From: Plantibacter auratus | GTDB lineage: Bacteria; Actinomycetota; Actinomycetes; Actinomycetales; Microbacteriaceae | Direction of reading: 5' to 3' | Assembly: GCF_050587365.1 (NCBI RefSeq) | Contig: NZ_JBOBFV010000002.1 | Coordinates: 806,001 to 870,000 of the forward strand | DNA length: 64,000 nucleotides | Shown here: positions 59,945 through 64,000 of the stretch, piece after piece | Layout of the letters: the number at the start of each line of letters is the position of its first letter | How positions within the stretch are numbered: position 1 is the first letter of the stretch | Position numbers and translations under genes: made by a program | The notes under the pieces: generated by a model | Seen by the model: only the letters and a program-made list of their open reading frames with translations | What the model was told of the DNA's origin: nothing | Databases searched by the model: none

Positions 59945-60511
59945 GACGGGCTCGCCGGTGACGGTGTAGCGGAGGTGGACGACGCCGGCCTCGAAGCGAC
60001 GCTCGTCGACGAGTTCCAGACGCCGCCGGAGGTTGGCCGGCAGTACACGCAAGCCGCCGCCGACGATCACCGGCGAGAGGAACAACTGCACCTCGTCGAC
60101 GAGCCCCGCGGCGATCGCCTCGGCTGCGAGGTGTGGGCCGCCGACGCTGAGGTCGCGGTCCGATTCCGCTTTCCACCGGCGCACGGCCTCCGGATCGAAC
60201 GATCGCTCGAGCGTCGTCCGGGCCGTCGAGACCGCGTCGAGCGACGTCGAGTACACGACCTTGTCGGCAGCGAGCCACAGAGCCGCGAAGTCCGCGATCT
60301 CGCGGGGCTCGTCCGGCAGCTCGTCCGCCGTCTCCCAGAACGTCATGATCTCGTACATCCGTCGGCCGAACAGGTAGGTGCCGATCGGCCGGGAGAGCTC
60401 GTTCACGAAGGCGTGCACCTCGGCGTCCGGTGCGCTCCAGTCGAAGTGGCCCTCCTCATCGGCGAGGTAGCCGTCGAGCGAGCTGATCGCCGAGTAGATG
60501 AGCCTGCCCAT
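59942..60511 (-). CDS. Dihydrofolate reductase family protein
   Basis: 189-aa RibD-C-type reductase: IYSAISSLDGYLADEEGHFDW, TYLFGRRMYEIMTFWE, LSVGGPHLAAEAIAAGLVDEVQLFLSPV split by conserved Gly residues. GGAGG four bases before ATG 60511. Paralogous to 28601-29167 but clearly divergent in sequence. Physiological substrate unknown. Confidence 0.87.
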   Translation of the reverse strand: MGRLIYSAISSLDGYLADEEGHFDWSAPDAEVHAFVNELSRPIGTYLFGRRMYEIMTFWETADELPDEPREIADFAALWLAADKVVYSTSLDAVSTARTTLERSFDPEAVRRWKAESDRDLSVGGPHLAAEAIAAGLVDEVQLFLSPVIVGGGLRVLPANLRRRLELVDERRFEAGVVHLRYTVTGEPV

Positions 60512-60594
60512 GTGTCCTCCGTCGCCAGTGCCGGTACGCGAGAGGCTAGGCCGCAGAGGCGACCGCCCACAAGGGGTGGCTCCGGCACCGACGG

Positions 60595-62022
60595 TCAGGC
60601 GGGTGGGATGACGAGCGTCGCGAAGGAGTCTGCCGGCAGGGTCGGCGTGATGACGTCGTCGCCCACTACGATCTGCACGGGGAGCGGTTCGCCGAGGTCG
60701 TTCTGCATCACGAGCACGACGCCGCCGTCCGGGTTGCGGAAGGCGAGCAGGTTCTCGTGCCCGGTCCAGCTCATCGTCGCGAGCCGCTGTGCCCCCGGCT
60801 GCAGGAAGTGCCCCAGGTGCCGCATGAGGAAGTACTCGTGCGTGTAACGGAAGGTCCGGGTCTCGGGATCCACCACGACGAGCGAGTTCTGCGCCCAGCC
60901 CCAGCGGCTGACCCCGCCCTCGGTGAGCGCGAGGTTCCAGTACGTGTAGGCCTGCGCGCCGTTCGTGAAGAAGTGGCGCATGAGTCCCCAGGTGTGTCGC
61001 ACGAAGCGCCAGTCGTTCCGTCCGTCGCCGCACTCCTGCTCGGTCTGGTAGAGCGCGAGGTCGGGGTGGGCGTGATGCACGGCGGCGATCGCGCCCTTGC
61101 CGGCCCACTGGAATCCGACTCCGGCGACCCACGGGCCGGCCGCCGGATCCCGGAGCACGGTCTCGATCTGCGCGTCGTGAGGCCGCTCCTGCGTGCCGAG
61201 GAAGACCCGCACTCCGAGACGGTCCATCTCCGGGCCGAGGACGGCGATGAACCGCGCGAGCCCCTCGGCCGTCCACACGCAGCTCGGGAACACCTGCGCC
61301 GAATTGAACTCGTTCTGCGGCATGACCATCTCGACGCGGATGCCCTCCTCGCCGTAGGCCTCGACGAAGCGGGCGAAGTACCGGGCGTAGGTCTCGAGGT
61401 AGCGGTCTTCGAGGATGAACAGATCGGTCCCCTCGGAGCCCAGCTGGTCGTCACGGATGCCGTTGTCGACGCCGGACCCCGGCCAGGGGCGCGCGGCCGC
61501 GTAGTGCCCGTTCGTCTTCATCCAGGTGGGCGGGCTCCACGGCGACGCCCAGAGACGCAGGTCGCCCCGGTACCGCTGCGCCGCCTGGATGAAGGGGACG
61601 AGCGTCGCACGGTCGTGGTCGATGCTGAAGTGCTCGAGGTCGAAGTCGCCGTCGACCTCGTCGTAGGAGTACCAGTCGGTGGAGAAGTCGTTGGCGCCGA
61701 CGGGCATGCGGCAGAGCGAGAGGTTCAGTCCCGCGCCCGGCGTGAAGAGGTCGGACAGGATGCCCTCGCGGTCCTCCTCAGAGAGGAGCCCGAGCGCCGT
61801 CCAGCCGAGTTCGTTGAAGCACCCGCCGATGCCGTCGACGGTCTGCCGGGGGTTCATCACGTCGACCATGACGTTCGGCATCCCCGCGAGTCGTCCGAAC
61901 CCGAGCGGCTCCTGCTCCTGCCAGGGTGCGTCCTGGGTGGTCACGACCCAGGTGACCGACCGCGCCGATGCCGTGGTGCCCCCGCTGGCGGCGGGACTGC
62001 TGGCGGGACTGCTGCTCGTCAT
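60595..62022 (-). CDS. Glycoside hydrolase family 30 protein (glucosylceramidase-like)
   Basis: 475-aa GH30 enzyme: GIGGCFNELGW at the N-terminal beta-strand, LWASPWSPPTWMK, acid/base Glu in VMPQNEFNSAQ and nucleophile Glu in YQTEQECGDG, with a C-terminal beta-domain (ENLLAFRNPDG). No signal peptide; the first ~30 residues are Ser/Ala-rich. GH30 members act on beta-glucosides, beta-1,6-glucans or xylan; the family subgroup cannot be fixed by eye. Confidence 0.87.
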   Translation of the reverse strand: MTSSSPASSPAASGGTTASARSVTWVVTTQDAPWQEQEPLGFGRLAGMPNVMVDVMNPRQTVDGIGGCFNELGWTALGLLSEEDREGILSDLFTPGAGLNLSLCRMPVGANDFSTDWYSYDEVDGDFDLEHFSIDHDRATLVPFIQAAQRYRGDLRLWASPWSPPTWMKTNGHYAAARPWPGSGVDNGIRDDQLGSEGTDLFILEDRYLETYARYFARFVEAYGEEGIRVEMVMPQNEFNSAQVFPSCVWTAEGLARFIAVLGPEMDRLGVRVFLGTQERPHDAQIETVLRDPAAGPWVAGVGFQWAGKGAIAAVHHAHPDLALYQTEQECGDGRNDWRFVRHTWGLMRHFFTNGAQAYTYWNLALTEGGVSRWGWAQNSLVVVDPETRTFRYTHEYFLMRHLGHFLQPGAQRLATMSWTGHENLLAFRNPDGGVVLVMQNDLGEPLPVQIVVGDDVITPTLPADSFATLVIPPA

Positions 62023-62211
62023 CGAGTGCCTTTCGACGGGGGTCCTCCGTGGACCGCGACCGGTGCTCCCACCAGTATGTTGCAGAACCCGCGAAAACCG
62101 AAGAGCAGTCGCCATTCACCATCGGACGCGGCGCACAGCAGGGCTCACCCGAGCGGCGCACACGGGACACCCCGCTGGTATGCCGTTCGCAGGCGGTCGT
62201 ACACTCGATGG

Positions 62212-62928
62212 ATGGCCGATTCCACGACGGTCCGGGAGCCGCAACCCGGAGGAGACCTCCCCGACGCCCGCGGGCGCACCGGCCTGCACCGGACCGGTCT
62301 CGACCTCACCGGCAACCCGCGCGTCCAGGTGACCGACGTGGAACTGGTCGCCGCCGCCTGGCACGTCCTCCGCCGGACGACCCTGCGGGTCCAGGACCGC
62401 TCAGGCGCATGGTCGACGCAGCAGCGCGAGACCTACGACCGCGGCAACGGCGCGACCATCCTGCTCTACCACGGTGACTCCCGGAAGGTCCTGCTCACCA
62501 GGCAGTTCCGCTACCCGGCGTACGTCAATGGACACCCGACCGGCGAGCTCATCGAGACCGCCGCCGGCCTGCTCGACGACGACGATCCTGAGACGGCGGT
62601 CGCCCGTGAGGCCCGCGAGGAGACCGGGTTCGCGGTCGAGGCCGTCCAGCATGTGTTCGACGCCTTCATGAGCCCCGGCTCCGTGACCGAGCGCCTGCAC
62701 TTCTACGCGGCCGAGTACGACCCCGCCGCGCGTCGCGGCGACTGGGGCGGGCTCGCCGAGGAGGGCGAGGAGATCGAACTCCTCGAACTCGACATCGACG
62801 ACGCGATCGCGCGCATCGGCGACGACATCATCGACGCGAAGACCATCATGCTGCTGCAGTGGGCGAGGCTCTCCGGCCCGTTCGCGACGGCACCGACGCC
62901 TGTTCCGCCTGCACCACCCGCACGCTAG
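62212..62928 (+). CDS. NUDIX hydrolase, ADP-ribose pyrophosphatase-like
   Basis: 238-aa NUDIX protein of the NudK/NudF-like group: GATILLYHGDSRKVLLTRQFRYPA, GELIETAAGLLDDDDPE and the box residues REAREETGF. The late FMSPGSVTERLHFYAAEY is typical of ADP-sugar pyrophosphatases and GDP-mannose hydrolases. TACACT (62200-62205) six bases before the ATG indicates a leaderless transcript. A ~40-residue N-terminal extension is polar. Confidence 0.88.
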   Translation: MADSTTVREPQPGGDLPDARGRTGLHRTGLDLTGNPRVQVTDVELVAAAWHVLRRTTLRVQDRSGAWSTQQRETYDRGNGATILLYHGDSRKVLLTRQFRYPAYVNGHPTGELIETAAGLLDDDDPETAVAREAREETGFAVEAVQHVFDAFMSPGSVTERLHFYAAEYDPAARRGDWGGLAEEGEEIELLELDIDDAIARIGDDIIDAKTIMLLQWARLSGPFATAPTPVPPAPPAR

Positions 62929-63036
62929 TACCGCCGAGACTCCCGGACCCCGAGCTCGCCAGAACACCGTGCCACCCGTCTCCGGGTGGCCGATCGGCGA
63001 ACCCGAACACCGGTCGGCCCCCCGGTCATCTGCCCG

Positions 63037-64000
63037 TCAGACCGAGCGGATGATGTCCGTGAGCACCGCGCAGCCGAAGTCGAGCGCGTCGAGCGGCACA
63101 CGTTCGTCGACACCGTGGAACATCCCGGGGAAGTCGAAGTCCGCCGGCAACCTGAGCGGGATGAAACCGTACCCCGTGATGCCGAGTCGGCTGAGCGCCT
63201 TCGCGTCGGTGCCGCCGGGGATGAGGTGCGGGAGCACGGTCGCACCGGGATCGTGCCGCTCGATGACCGCTTCGATCACCGAGACGAGCTCACCGTCGTT
63301 CGGCGACTCCATCGCGATGAGCTCCAGCTGGACCTCGACGTCGACCCCCTCGCCCGCCGCCTCGCGGATGCGCGCGATGACCTCGTCCCGTTGGCCGGGC
63401 AGGAACCGGGCGTCGACCGTCGCGGTCGCGGACTCGGGGATCACGTTCTCCTTGTACCCGCCGGTGATCATGGTGACGTTCGCCACGTTCTGCAGGCCGG
63501 CGCGCAGCCGCGACGCACTCGGGCCGACGAGCGCGGCGAGTTCGAACGGCGACAGCTCGGAGGACGCTCCGGTCAGTTCACGCAGCCGCTGGAACAGGTG
63601 CGTCGTGGTCTCGGTGAACGACACCGGCCAGTCGAGCGCGCCGATCCGGCCGACCGCGGCGGCGAGCTTGACGATCGCCGAATCCTGACTCGCGAGCGAG
63701 GCGTGACCGGCGGCACCGTGGGCGGTCAGGCGCAACCAGAGCACGCCCTTCTCGCCGGTGTTGAGCAGGTAGGCGCGGGTGTCGGCTCGTTCGCCGACGG
63801 TGACGCTGTACCCGCCGCCCTCGCTGATCGCGTCGCGGACGCCGGCGAACTGCTCCGGGTGGTGCTCCACCATCCACTGCGAGCCGAGGACACACCCGGC
63901 CTCCTCATCGGCGAAGAACGCCAGGACGACGTCTCGCTCGGGCTGCTCCCCCGCCGTCACCATGCGCCGGACCGACGCGACGATCATCGCCACCATGTTC
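63037..64000 (-). CDS. M20 family metallopeptidase (5' end outside window)
   Basis: At least 321 codons; the frame is still open at the window edge, and the N-terminal region with the first metal ligands (HxD) lies outside. Present are the catalytic Glu pair in FFADEEAGCVLGSQW, the dimerisation lid (~residues 100-210 of the visible part), DARFLPGQRDEVIARI, GGTDAKALSRLGITGYGF and the C-terminal metal ligand His in MFHGVDERVPLDAL. A dipeptidase or amino-acid deacylase of the M20/M25/M40 group; an internal ATG at 63996 is not the true start. Confidence 0.88.
   Translation of the reverse strand, partial: NMVAMIVASVRRMVTAGEQPERDVVLAFFADEEAGCVLGSQWMVEHHPEQFAGVRDAISEGGGYSVTVGERADTRAYLLNTGEKGVLWLRLTAHGAAGHASLASQDSAIVKLAAAVGRIGALDWPVSFTETTTHLFQRLRELTGASSELSPFELAALVGPSASRLRAGLQNVANVTMITGGYKENVIPESATATVDARFLPGQRDEVIARIREAAGEGVDVEVQLELIAMESPNDGELVSVIEAVIERHDPGATVLPHLIPGGTDAKALSRLGITGYGFIPLRLPADFDFPGMFHGVDERVPLDALDFGCAVLTDIIRSV

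Overview
The window is high-GC, gene-dense actinobacterial DNA. Several features point to Microbacteriaceae or a close relative: leaderless start codons placed 6-8 bases after TANNNT boxes, a single-cysteine (mycothiol-type) arsenate reductase, a fused MoaC-Mog protein, and scattered extragenic repeats with the core CTTCGACAGGCTCAGGGAC. This placement comes from sequence character and family knowledge, not from a search. I saw no rRNA, tRNA, CRISPR array, transposase or phage gene.

1-14606 is sugar-acid and sugar catabolism. It holds a uronate isomerase/fructuronate reductase operon, a divergent operon of two TIM-barrel isomerases and a Gfo/Idh/MocA dehydrogenase, a LacI regulator, GrpB, an AraC-RidA pair, a GH36 alpha-galactosidase divergent from a ROK regulator, and a second dehydrogenase/TIM-barrel pair divergent from a HAD phosphatase. 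Three LacI-type operators lie over predicted -35 boxes of these operons and suggest one regulon.

14631-19721 is an arsenic island: ArsR, an ArsO-like flavoprotein, ArsC, an ArsR-ArsC fusion, an AqpS-type channel and a CoA-disulfide-reductase-like flavoprotein. No ArsB or Acr3 pump is present. 19749-21324 is a small molybdo-oxidoreductase operon (soluble sulfite-oxidase-like protein, FAD/NAD reductase, zinc-ribbon protein). 21365-24549 carries PadR/PspC, hydrolase/TetR, VOC and ASCH genes.

24693-35923 contains a complete molybdenum cofactor set (moeB-rhodanese, moeA, moaC-mog, moaE, then moaD and moaA) and a membrane-anchored molybdo-oxidoreductase. Interspersed are a DHFR-like reductase, a UvrA paralogue, a small membrane protein and a BLUF blue-light sensor. 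36118-39941 is a heterodimeric ABC exporter. 39999-45662 holds a beta-helix protein, an acyltransferase, a membrane protein, a NUDIX hydrolase and an aldo/keto reductase.

45663-56345 is the most accessory part. An AT-richer pair (a secreted Cys/Gly-rich precursor and a 2-TM protein) sits between two nearly identical terminator hairpins. After putA, its LysR regulator and an aldo/keto reductase comes a lactococcin-972-type bacteriocin cluster (precursor, DUF1430-type membrane protein, ABC ATPase), bracketed by two similar direct arrays of the extragenic repeat. 56345-64000 returns to metabolism: an IclR regulator divergent from CoA-transferase and thiolase genes with a matched operator pair, a DHFR-like reductase, a GH30 glycosidase, a NUDIX hydrolase and an M20 peptidase cut by the window end.
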